Assembly (NCBI GenBank): GCA_900319615.1
Contig: ONPE01000060.1
Span: 1-15,760 of the forward strand
DNA length: 15,760 nucleotides
Direction of reading: 5' to 3'
From: an uncultured Eubacteriales bacterium
GTDB taxonomy: Bacteria; Bacillota; Clostridia; Oscillospirales; Acutalibacteraceae
Shown here piece by piece: positions 7,839 to 14,536 of the stretch. The translations under genes were made by a program, and so were the position numbers. A model generated the notes under the pieces. It worked only from the letters and a program-made list of their open reading frames with translations, searched no databases and was not told the DNA's origin. Numbering within the stretch: the first letter of the stretch is position 1; each line of letters begins with the position of its first letter.

Positions 7839-8121
7839 TTCCGACCGCGCCCTCTGAAAGAGAGATCCGGAATTATTGACAGCAATTGTAACCAAATCAC
7901 TGTGTCTAGATATGATTTATACCGCGCCCTATGAAAGAGTGATCTATAATTATTGGCGGTAATTGTAACCGGATCAAAGCGCCGAAAAATAATTCCGACC
8001 GTGCTCTTTGAAAGAGAGATATTTTCTTATTCACAGAAATTGTAAATCTATCACTGGTTGGGATATGATCCCGACCGTATCCTCTGAAAGAGAGATCATA
8101 TTATCTGCGATCATTTAACAT
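7819..8121 (+). repeat. tandem array of four degenerate 77-bp units
   Basis: Units start at 7819, 7896, 7973 and 8050, an exact 77-bp period. The fourth is 1 bp shorter inside and fades near 8121. Shared landmarks at fixed offsets: ATCACTG at the start (ATCAAAG in unit 3), ACCG at +25 (+24 in unit 4), GAAAGAG at +37 (+36) followed by a GAT-ending stretch, and AATTGTAA near +65 in units 1-3. Units 1 and 2 match at about three quarters of positions by eye. 77 is not a multiple of three, so this is not a protein repeat. Hand folding gives a hairpin in unit 4 with arms GGTTGGGAT and ATCCCGACC around ATG, a weaker version in unit 1 and a base-changed version in unit 2; unit 3 folds poorly. A short CTCT-GAA-AGAG hairpin follows in units 1 and 4. 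The array fills the 350-bp gap between the small protein and the lipoprotein gene. Direction is assigned by the upstream promoter only. Confidence 0.85.
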
Positions 8122-8152
8122 TATATCACGTAAAGATAATATTTCGATCTCT
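8091..8152. other. long imperfect hairpin at the end of the repeat array
   Basis: Bases 8091-8106 (AGAGATC then ATATTATCT) pair with 8134-8152 (AGATAATAT, a 3-nt TTC bulge, GATCTCT) for 16 base pairs around a 27-nt loop. The left arm is the end of repeat unit 4. It is not followed by a T run on either strand, so it is not a classic intrinsic terminator. It could be a 3' end stabiliser or an RNA-processing signal. Confidence 0.55.
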
Positions 8153-8188
8153 GCCAAAAGAAAATCGATCGTCTGCTGAAATAACCTA

Positions 8189-8728
8189 TCACTCTTCTTT
8201 TTTGTCTTCGGTGGCGGCTTCTGACGGCTCTTCGAGCGGTGCGGACTTCCACACGCCGTTCTCGCATATCTCATGCTTGGTCAGATTATCCGACGCATCA
8301 TATACAAAGCGCTCTTTCGCTGTGCCGTCGGCATTATAAAGTATACGCTCCGAGCCATCCGACATTGTGAGATAATCCTTTTCCTTCAGCGTGCCGTCAT
8401 CGTAGTAGGTATACTCATAGTAGTGATCGCCGATACCGTCAGCGCGATATGTAGTCTCCTTGATAAGGCGGTGATCGTCGTCGTACTCATAGACGATATA
8501 GTGGTCGTAGACCTCGTTCTCGTCATAAACGTCGAGCCTTGTGATATCGCCGTTCTCGTTATGATAACGGCGCTCATAGCCTATTACGCCGCCTTTATTA
8601 TCGGTGACCTTATTCATCGCGCCGTCTTCCGTAGACCATGTATCTCCCTTATTACCGCAGGCGGCAAGAGATATGATCATGACAGCGCAAAGCAAAAGAG
8701 TGATGATACGGGAAAATGACTTCTTCAT
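8189..8728 (-). CDS. small lipoprotein with YD/MORN-like tyrosine-rich repeats
   Basis: 179 residues from the ATG at 8728; an in-frame GTG at 8731 is less likely. A signal peptide with lipobox LAAC (residues 21-24) predicts lipidation at Cys24 and anchoring to the outer face of the membrane. The mature part has Tyr/Asp/Gly-rich repeats such as YEYDDDHRLIKETTY and YTYYDDGTLKEKDYL, like the short beta-hairpin repeats of YD or MORN-type antitoxin/surface proteins. The tail is acidic (EEPSEAATEDKKEE). Its ATG shares one base with the upp stop codon (TGATG), and no strong SD is visible, so translation is probably coupled to upp. The function is unknown. Confidence 0.75.
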   Translation of the reverse strand: MKKSFSRIITLLLCAVMIISLAACGNKGDTWSTEDGAMNKVTDNKGGVIGYERRYHNENGDITRLDVYDENEVYDHYIVYEYDDDHRLIKETTYRADGIGDHYYEYTYYDDGTLKEKDYLTMSDGSERILYNADGTAKERFVYDASDNLTKHEICENGVWKSAPLEEPSEAATEDKKEE

Positions 8729-9420
8729 CACTTTGTCTTGGAATGGAGCTTGACGGTACTGCCGCGCTTATCAACAGAAACTTCGCCGACGACGTCTGTG
8801 CCGTAGATACGGTCGCCTGCGTCGCCGAGACCGGGCAGGATGTAGCAGTTCTCGTTGAGCTTCTCGTCCTTGGCTGCGCAGAAGATCTCTACGTCCGGAT
8901 GAGCCTTTGTCAGCACATCTATGCCCTCGGGAGCAGCGATGATGCACAGGAACTTGATTGAACGCGGATTTGAACGCTTGATGATATCTATAGCATCGAC
9001 CGCGCTGCCGCCGGTAGCGAGCATGGGATCGAGCACGAATACGTCTCTCTCGTCAACGTCGCCGGGGAGCTTGTTGTAATACTCAACGGGCTTGTGGGTG
9101 GTTTCATCCCTGTACAGACCGATATGACCTACCTTTGCGGCGGGTACGAGGGTCAGCATAGCGTCGAGCATACCGCAGCCGGCGCGCAGGATCGGGACGA
9201 ACGCCAGCTTCCTGCCGGCTATCCTCTTGGCGATCATCGGAGCCATGGGGGTCTTGATCTCGACGTCCTCAAGGGGAAGATCGCGGGTAGCCTCGTAGCA
9301 CATCAGCATGGATATCTCGGAGATAAGCTCGCGAAACTCCTTTGTGGGGGTGTTTTCATCACGCAGGATAGACAGCTTATGCTGGATCAGCGGATGATCG
9401 AAAATAGTAACTTTGCTCAT
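8728..9420 (-). CDS. upp: uracil phosphoribosyltransferase with C-terminal extension
   Basis: 230 residues. Converts uracil and PRPP to UMP in pyrimidine salvage (cytosol). The PRPP loop DPMLATGGSA lies at 131-140, the PILRAG segment at 76-81, and the uracil-binding end GLGDAGDRIYGT at 197-208. Family members normally stop just after that last motif (about 209 residues). Here 22 further residues follow (starting DVVGEVSVDKR), ending against the lipoprotein start. AAGGAA lies 5 nt before the ATG. It is 24 nt downstream of rpiB in the same operon. Confidence 0.95.
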   Translation of the reverse strand: MSKVTIFDHPLIQHKLSILRDENTPTKEFRELISEISMLMCYEATRDLPLEDVEIKTPMAPMIAKRIAGRKLAFVPILRAGCGMLDAMLTLVPAAKVGHIGLYRDETTHKPVEYYNKLPGDVDERDVFVLDPMLATGGSAVDAIDIIKRSNPRSIKFLCIIAAPEGIDVLTKAHPDVEIFCAAKDEKLNENCYILPGLGDAGDRIYGTDVVGEVSVDKRGSTVKLHSKTK

Positions 9421-9444
9421 ATTGATTCCTTCTTTCCGGATTTT

Positions 9445-9894
9445 TTATAAACTGAATGTACCGTTTTCTATCTCGGTAATCATATTGACGCGTTTCTCGT
9501 GTCTGCCGCCCTCAAAGGGAGTGCTGAGGAAGATCGAAGCGAGCTTGACTGCCTTAGCTTCGTCTATGACTCTGCCGCCCATGCACATGATGTTGGCGTT
9601 GTTGTGACGGCGGGTCATCTCGGCGCAGAACTCGTCGGTGCAGACCGCAGCGCGGATACCCTTGACCTTGTTCGCAGCCATAGAGACTCCGATGCCTGTG
9701 CCGCAGCAGATGATACCGAGCTCAGCCTGTCCGTCGGCGACGGCTCTCGCAACCTTGTATGCGTATATGGGATAATCTACGCTCTCTTCGGTATAGCAGC
9801 CGAAGTCGGTATACTCTATCCCGTTCTCCTTCATGTAGTCGATGACGGCGTTCTTGATGTTTATACCGCCGTGGTCGCAGCCTATAGCAATCAT
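9445..9894 (-). CDS. rpiB: ribose 5-phosphate isomerase B
   Basis: 149 residues, the usual length. Interconverts ribulose 5-phosphate and ribose 5-phosphate in the pentose phosphate pathway, supplying the precursor of PRPP used by upp next door. Visible family motifs: GCDHGG at 5-10, the active-site loop CCGTGIGVS at 63-71 with the catalytic cysteine, and TRRHNNANIMCMGGR at 94-108. The ATG overlaps the tsaB stop (ATGA). Its SD (AAAGGAAC) lies within the last tsaB codons. Confidence 0.95.
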   Translation of the reverse strand: MIAIGCDHGGINIKNAVIDYMKENGIEYTDFGCYTEESVDYPIYAYKVARAVADGQAELGIICCGTGIGVSMAANKVKGIRAAVCTDEFCAEMTRRHNNANIMCMGGRVIDEAKAVKLASIFLSTPFEGGRHEKRVNMITEIENGTFSL

Positions 9895-10595
9895 ATCTCT
9901 GTTCCTTTCTCTTTTTCTTTTCGTTCTCTTTCTGCCTGTGACAGGCGGAGGTACGACGGCATCAGCGCCGCCGGGGAGATCACCTCTCCCCTTTTGTATG
10001 CTTCAAGAGCAGCCGCCGCTGTAGACGACGCCCTCTGATACCTTGTGCTTTCCGGAGCGAGCTTTATATGCTCATTATCTGCCGAGGCGTATACCAAAGC
10101 CGCTCCGTCGCCAACCAAGACGATCTCCTCGTCATAATCGCCGAGCTCTTCGAGCAGATCGGCTACAGATATCGCCCTGTCATCACAAAGCCGGGTTATC
10201 TTTTCCCCGTCCACACGGAAAACGGCGTTATACACCTGCTGTCTTCTCGCGTCCATACAGGCGCAGACTACCGCGTGACCGCCGAGCAGATTATACGCCA
10301 TGCTCTCGAGCGTAGATACGGCTATACACGGCTTGTCCGATGCATACGCCATGCCCTTTACCGCGCTCACGCCGATACGCACGCCGGTGAAAGAGCCGGG
10401 GCCGCTGTTGACGGCATAAACGTCGATATCCGAAGCAGCCTTGCCGCTTATCTTCAAAACGGACTCGACCATCGCCATAAGCGTCTGGCTGTGGGTAAAG
10501 CCGGTGTTGAGATAAAACTCGCCGATGATCCTGCCGTCGTCGGAAAGGCAGACAGACGCAGGAGCCGCGGAGGAATCAACCGATAACATCAGCAT
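9891..10595 (-). CDS. tsaB: tRNA t6A37 biosynthesis protein TsaB
   Basis: 234 residues from the ATG at 10595; a second ATG at 10589 is also possible. An ASKHA-fold partner of TsaD and TsaE in making N6-threonylcarbamoyladenosine at position 37 of ANN-decoding tRNAs. Motifs: VDSSAAPASVCL at the N-terminus, NSGPGSFTGVRIG at 63-75 and DARRQQVYNAVF at 115-126, all typical of TsaB. The C-terminus is a charged KEKEKG tail. The start lies inside the end of the tsaE remnant, the usual tsaE-tsaB overlap. tsaD is not in the window. Confidence 0.93.
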   Translation of the reverse strand: MLMLSVDSSAAPASVCLSDDGRIIGEFYLNTGFTHSQTLMAMVESVLKISGKAASDIDVYAVNSGPGSFTGVRIGVSAVKGMAYASDKPCIAVSTLESMAYNLLGGHAVVCACMDARRQQVYNAVFRVDGEKITRLCDDRAISVADLLEELGDYDEEIVLVGDGAALVYASADNEHIKLAPESTRYQRASSTAAAALEAYKRGEVISPAALMPSYLRLSQAERERKEKEKGTEI

Positions 10596-10900
10596 AAGCG
10601 TCCAACCCCTCTATCTCAAAGATTCTTTCGTTTTCATCATCCGTTTTCCCGATCGTGATACGGATGCAGTCCGGCTCGAGCTCGCTCTCGATATTCTCGC
10701 TCCACTCGGTCACGATGATACCGTTGCCTATGTAGTCGTAGTAGCCGGTGGCGAACAGATCATCGCCCCCGAGTGAACGAGGTCTTGCCCGCGCCCAGAC
10801 CGCCGAACATCGCGATCATCTCGGTACCCTTTAACACCGAGGCTATACGCGAGCCGAGCTCTTCGGTTTCTTTAGCTGATTTTGTAACGATCCTTATCAT
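10576..10900 (-). pseudogene. tsaE: tsaE with internal deletion and frameshift
   Basis: TsaE is the P-loop ATPase that drives the TsaB-TsaD t6A complex. The 5' part (ATG at 10898-10900, SD GGAGAG) encodes 46 residues with a Walker A motif GGLGAGKT at 33-40, then FTRGR and a TGA at 10760-10762. Beyond the break, another frame resumes with DDLFATGYYDYIGNG and IIVTEWSENIESEL and continues 62 residues to a TGA at 10576-10578; this is a good TsaE C-terminal half. Compared with normal TsaE (about 147-155 residues), some 40 codons are missing between FTRG and DDLF. That includes the SPTF and HFDxYR segments needed for ATP and metal binding. The junction is near 10764-10772 (a GGGGGC stretch read on the - strand). 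The product as read would be non-functional. Assembly or sequencing error is a real alternative. Confidence 0.88.
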
Positions 10901-10984
10901 AAATCTCTCCAAATCTTTCAATTTATTATTCTAACATATCATTAACGATTCATAATGCTACAGGATAAATAAAAAAAATATTGC

Positions 10985-11019
10985 TGTAATTAGTTACAAA
11001 TATTTATCTTGTAATTACA
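10985..11019. promoter_or_regulatory. paired TGTAA/TTACA palindromes, candidate operators
   Basis: Two inverted repeats sit in the divergent region between tsaE and the SEDS gene: TGTAATTAGTTACA (10985-10998) and TGTAATTACA (11010-11019), centres 23 bp apart. Together they also form a 9-bp inverted repeat, CTGTAATTA (10984-10992) with TAATTACAG (11012-11020). The right one overlaps the -35 box of the SEDS promoter. The regulator is not identifiable. Confidence 0.5.
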
Positions 11020-11037
11020 GTCATATTTATCTATAAT
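11009..11037 (+). promoter_or_regulatory. sigma-A-type promoter for the SEDS gene
   Basis: -35 TTGTAA (11009-11014), 17-bp spacer, perfect -10 TATAAT (11032-11037). The predicted start near 11044 gives a leader of about 22 nt with AAAGGA 5 nt before the ATG at 11066. Confidence 0.75.
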
Positions 11038-11065
11038 AAGCTTAACAACACACGAAAGGATAATT

Positions 11066-12250
11066 ATGTCGGATTTTATAAAAGGAATAAAGAAATTCTT
11101 CACCAAGTCCGATCTGATACTTTGGCTGCTCTCCATATCCGCCTCGGTTTACAGCCTGCTGCTTATAAACTCCATGCAGAGGTCATCCGACTACAGCTAC
11201 ATGACTCCGCAGATACTGGCGCTCGTGATAGGCTATATAGCGGCTGTCGTGCTCACCTTCATCGACTATGAGCATTTAGCAAGACTGTGGATCGTGCTGA
11301 TAGCTCTGGCGCTCGGCTTGCTGCTGCTGGTGTTCGTGATGGGGCGCAGCGTAACGGGCACCGACGACACGGCATGGATCACCCTGCCGGGCGGAATATC
11401 GGTACAGCCGTCGGAGCTGGTAAAGGTTCTCTTTATCATCACGTTTTCAAAGCACCTGCAGACGCTCAAGGATATGGAGCTGCTGCACAGCTTAGCCGGA
11501 GTTATCACGCTGGTGATACACATGGCGATACCTGTGGCGGTCATCCATATGCAGGGCGACGACGGTACGGTGCTGATATTCATATTCATGTTCCTGATCA
11601 TGGCGTTCGTCGGCGGCGTACAGCTAAGATACTTCCTCATCATGCTGCTGCTCCTCGCCGCGGGCATACCGATCATCTGGACGTACTTCCTCAACGACGA
11701 GCACAAGAACCGCATGACCGCGATATTCGACCTCGACGGCAACGCGATGAAGAACTACGGCTGGCAGCAGTACCAGGGTAAGGTATCGGTAGCCTCGGGC
11801 GGTCTGAGAGGCACGGGCATCGGCAACGGGCCGAGAGTCGCCTCCGGTATAGTGCCTGAGCAGGAAAATGACTTCATCTTCACCGTTGCAGGTGAAGAGC
11901 TCGGTTTCATCGGCTGTCTGCTGCTTCTCACGATTCTGCTCGCAATTTGCATCAAGATCATCATGGATGCCGCGTCGGCAAGGGATTATCTCGGCAAGAT
12001 GATCTGCGTGGGCGTTTTCTCGATGATAGGCGTACAGACCGTCATCAACGTCGGCATGGTGCTCGGGCTGCTGCCGGTAGTCGGCATCACCCTCCCCTTC
12101 TTCTCCTCAGGCGGCACGTCGCTGCTCTCGGTGCTGATAGGCATAGGGCTTGTGCAAAGCGTCTTCTTCCACAAGGATGTGATAGAAACGCCGCAGGGCA
12201 GGCTGAAGAACAACAGATACAAATATATGTATCACACTCAATACAGGTGA
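11066..12250 (+). CDS. SEDS-family peptidoglycan glycosyltransferase (RodA/FtsW/SpoVE)
   Basis: 394 residues with about ten hydrophobic membrane segments. SEDS proteins polymerise lipid II into glycan strands together with a class B penicillin-binding protein. Motifs seen: QPSELVK at 114-120, the loop VPEQENDFIFTVAGEELGF at 263-281, whose D269 aligns with the catalytic Asp of RodA, and the C-terminal GITLPFFSSGGTS. The cytoplasmic tail is basic. RodA (elongation) is my preferred reading because of the VPEQENDFIF and GITLPFFSSGG wording and the small size, but FtsW or SpoVE cannot be excluded. No partner penicillin-binding protein is adjacent. It is a single gene, convergent with cdaR and sharing a terminator. 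Confidence 0.9.
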   Translation: MSDFIKGIKKFFTKSDLILWLLSISASVYSLLLINSMQRSSDYSYMTPQILALVIGYIAAVVLTFIDYEHLARLWIVLIALALGLLLLVFVMGRSVTGTDDTAWITLPGGISVQPSELVKVLFIITFSKHLQTLKDMELLHSLAGVITLVIHMAIPVAVIHMQGDDGTVLIFIFMFLIMAFVGGVQLRYFLIMLLLLAAGIPIIWTYFLNDEHKNRMTAIFDLDGNAMKNYGWQQYQGKVSVASGGLRGTGIGNGPRVASGIVPEQENDFIFTVAGEELGFIGCLLLLTILLAICIKIIMDAASARDYLGKMICVGVFSMIGVQTVINVGMVLGLLPVVGITLPFFSSGGTSLLSVLIGIGLVQSVFFHKDVIETPQGRLKNNRYKYMYHTQYR

Positions 12251-12271
12251 ATTGAATCATAATAAACAATC

Positions 12272-12298
12272 AAGGGCTGTCACAACGACAGCCCTTTT
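12272..12298. terminator. bidirectional intrinsic terminator
   Basis: A perfect 10-bp stem, AAGGGCTGTC (12272-12281) and GACAGCCCTT (12287-12296), with a 5-nt loop. The T run continues on the + strand to 12298. It ends the SEDS gene and, read leftward, the cdaA-cdaR operon. Confidence 0.9.
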
Positions 12299-12310
12299 GC
12301 TATAGAATAT

Positions 12311-13585
12311 TTATTTTTTTGATACGTTAACGGTAGTAGTATAGCTTCCGTAAGCCCAGCAGTCTGAGTAATCGGAGCTGAGGGTGATCTTGAGCGGAAT
12401 GGTCAGCGAGAGCGAGCTCTTATCCTTCATATCATCCAAAAGTCCTGTGAAATCCGCAACTACCGAGACGTCGGAGGAGGTGATCGTGTCAGCCTTTTCC
12501 TCGGGGCCGTAAATGGTCAGATCGACGTTATTTGAAGCAAACTCGACAGAGTACGTGGATGTGTCGATCTTGCTGTTTATCTTAGCCGTCAGATACGCGG
12601 GATAATACGAGGTCAGGTCGACCGAAGCGACTGCAGAGGTCTCGCCTGAGATCACCTTACAGCCCGAGGGCAAAGTGATGTTGTACTTCTGGTTGACGTA
12701 CACATTCTGCAGCTTTGAATAATCCAGACCGCCGATGACAACGGTGTTGTTCTCGATCTCGTCGAGGGTATCCTGCGGACCTGCTATCTTTACGGACGAC
12801 GGCTTCATGGAGACCGCCGGAGCATCGTCGGGCGCGTTGCTGACATTGACCGCGAGGTCGACGGATACGATCGGCTGTACCGTAATGGTGACGTTGACGG
12901 TGTCTATATCCGACATGACCATATCGAGATCGTTCAGCTCATTGCCGTCTTCATCAAAATAATGCAGCTTCTCCTGCCTCTCGCCGGAGTTATCGGTCTT
13001 GACGTCGTCGATGGCGTCGACTACAGCGACGCTCGCTATCATCGACACCTGAGTCTCGGGGCCCGATAAAGAGACCTTGTTTTGCGATAGAGATACGTTC
13101 GCATAGTGGTTTTTGTCATCGAGCTCAACGGTGATCTGGTTATCTATGGGCAGCACCTTCTCCATTTCGCGGTCGACGAATATCTCGAGCGATGAAGGAG
13201 AAACGCTTACGATGTCGTAATTGGATTTGATGCTCGACTTCTTCGCCTGCAGGGCGACGGTAGAATAACCGGGAGAAGTGATCGAGCCGGTCTGATTAGA
13301 GCTGACGATGATATCAGAGGAGCTCAGCGAGCCGACCGTGACCCTGTTGCCGCGGACGTCGACGCTTGCCTTCTCGTCTTTGCCCTTGAATATCTGCAGA
13401 CCGTCCGCGACGGCGGCGTCGGAAAGCTCTAATTCGATCGGTATATCCTTTACAGTGACGCTTGAATCTGTCTCCGCCGTACCGTTGATATACAGCCATG
13501 CAGAGAACGCGAGGAGAAACGCGAGGATAAGCAGCGTGATGTTGTGTGAAAAGAGTCGGGTAAGGAAGGAGTTATTATTCTTCAT
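12311..13585 (-). CDS. cdaR: YbbR-domain regulator of diadenylate cyclase (CdaR)
   Basis: 424 residues. A short cytoplasmic N-terminus and one membrane helix (about 14-33) are followed by a long extracellular beta-rich part made of several YbbR-like repeats. Each carries phrases such as VDVRGNRVTVGSL, VSLSGPETQVSMI, VKIAGPQDTLDEI and LTIYGPEEKADTI. In Gram-positive bacteria CdaR binds CdaA in the membrane and adjusts c-di-AMP synthesis. The start overlaps the end of cdaA by 11 bp, with AAGGAGAAG as SD, so the two are co-translated. glmM, the usual third gene of this operon, is absent; a terminator and the convergent SEDS gene follow. Confidence 0.9.
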   Translation of the reverse strand: MKNNNSFLTRLFSHNITLLILAFLLAFSAWLYINGTAETDSSVTVKDIPIELELSDAAVADGLQIFKGKDEKASVDVRGNRVTVGSLSSSDIIVSSNQTGSITSPGYSTVALQAKKSSIKSNYDIVSVSPSSLEIFVDREMEKVLPIDNQITVELDDKNHYANVSLSQNKVSLSGPETQVSMIASVAVVDAIDDVKTDNSGERQEKLHYFDEDGNELNDLDMVMSDIDTVNVTITVQPIVSVDLAVNVSNAPDDAPAVSMKPSSVKIAGPQDTLDEIENNTVVIGGLDYSKLQNVYVNQKYNITLPSGCKVISGETSAVASVDLTSYYPAYLTAKINSKIDTSTYSVEFASNNVDLTIYGPEEKADTITSSDVSVVADFTGLLDDMKDKSSLSLTIPLKITLSSDYSDCWAYGSYTTTVNVSKK

Positions 13586-14441
13586 TGTTCTTCTCCTTCC
13601 TGCTCTTGAATATCGAGGTGAAGAGATTACCGCGTTCCCTTACCTCGGGAAGGATGAGTTCGCTCAGCTTTTCGTGCAGCTGGTTGCGGCTAAGCCCTCG
13701 ATTGAGCTGACCGGCGACCGCTATCGAGATAGCACCCGTCTCTTCGGATACCACTACCACTACGGCGTCGCTCTCTTCACTCATGCCGATAGCCGCCCTG
13801 TGACGGGTGCCCAGCGACTGGCTGACGTTAAGGCTCTTTGTAAGGGGCAGGATACATCCTGCAGAGAGGATCTTGCCGCTGCGGATGATACACGCGCCGT
13901 CATGCAGAGGCGCCTTGTTGAAGAAGATATTGCCCAAAAGCGCCGGGGACGTATCGCTGTTAAGCATGGTGCCGGTACCGGCGATATCGTTGAGGGGGCT
14001 GTCGCGCTCAAATACTATCAAAGCGCCGGTCTTGGTGCTCGAGAAAACCGCGCAGGCGTCGCTGACGTCGCCGATAGCCTTGGTGACGGCTGTCTCGGGA
14101 TTGAGGTTAGTCTGATTATTCACAAAATTCTTGAGCGTTTTGTTCCTGCCGAGACGCTCGAGCGTCTGCCGTATCTCGGGCTGGAATATAACAACGATCA
14201 ATATTACCGCTACCTCAAACAGTGACCTGAGGATATAGTTGACCATGGTAAGGTTCAGGATCGCCGATATGATGAACGCCACGAACAGCATGACAAGACC
14301 CTTGACAAGCTGGCCGGATCTGCTTTGACGGAACAGCTTGAAAAGGTAATAGAGTATCAGCGTGATGATAAGGATATCAATCGCGTCTTTAAACTCAAAT
14401 GTTTTTAATGTCGCCAAGATCGTGGAGAAGAATTCTTCCAT
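13575..14441 (-). CDS. cdaA: diadenylate cyclase CdaA (c-di-AMP synthase)
   Basis: 288 residues. Makes cyclic di-AMP from two ATP; c-di-AMP controls potassium and osmolyte transport and cell-wall homeostasis. Three N-terminal membrane helices (about 20-88) precede the DAC domain, with the two hallmark motifs DGA at 181-183 (APLHDGACII) and RHR at 213-215 (LGTRHRAAIG). The length matches other CdaA proteins. AAGGAA lies 6 nt before the ATG. It is the first gene of the cdaA-cdaR operon behind its own promoter. Confidence 0.96.
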   Translation of the reverse strand: MEEFFSTILATLKTFEFKDAIDILIITLILYYLFKLFRQSRSGQLVKGLVMLFVAFIISAILNLTMVNYILRSLFEVAVILIVVIFQPEIRQTLERLGRNKTLKNFVNNQTNLNPETAVTKAIGDVSDACAVFSSTKTGALIVFERDSPLNDIAGTGTMLNSDTSPALLGNIFFNKAPLHDGACIIRSGKILSAGCILPLTKSLNVSQSLGTRHRAAIGMSEESDAVVVVVSEETGAISIAVAGQLNRGLSRNQLHEKLSELILPEVRERGNLFTSIFKSRKEKNNEE

Positions 14442-14471
14442 AATAAATTCCTTTGATGATTAACTTCAGCT

Positions 14472-14488
14472 GCCGATCAAGCATCGGC
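14472..14488 (-). other. hairpin in the cdaA 5' leader
   Basis: GCCGATGCTTGATCGGC on the - strand forms a perfect 6-bp stem with a 5-nt loop, about 10-25 nt after the predicted transcription start. There is no T run, so it is not a terminator. It may stabilise the mRNA or be a protein-binding palindrome. It is too short to call a riboswitch. Confidence 0.4.
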
Positions 14489-14502
14489 GCTCATATAGAA
14501 TT

Positions 14503-14531
14503 ATTGTAACACAGGCTACTTTTTATTGCAA
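14503..14531 (-). promoter_or_regulatory. sigma-A-type promoter for cdaA-cdaR
   Basis: On the - strand: -35 TTGCAA (14526-14531), 17-bp spacer, -10 TACAAT (14503-14508) preceded by TGT. It begins right after the desulfurase stop codon. The leader before cdaA is about 55 nt. No terminator is visible between the two genes. Confidence 0.7.
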
Positions 14532-14536
14532 GCCGA

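Noticed and set aside
7819..8121. tRNA gene cluster or tRNA-like units (77-bp period, GAA in a loop)
   Set aside because: No acceptor stem, no GGTTCGA-type T loop on either strand, and the putative anticodon stem does not pair in most units.
7819..8121. CRISPR array
   Set aside because: The whole 77-bp unit is repeated; there is no alternation of identical repeats with unique spacers, and no cas genes are present.
8153..8188. Terminator for the lipoprotein operon
   Set aside because: Only a 5-bp TCGAT/ATCGA stem with a 15-nt loop is seen, with no convincing T run.
14472..14488. c-di-AMP (ydaO-type) riboswitch ahead of cdaA
   Set aside because: The leader is only about 55 nt with one short hairpin, far too small for that riboswitch class.
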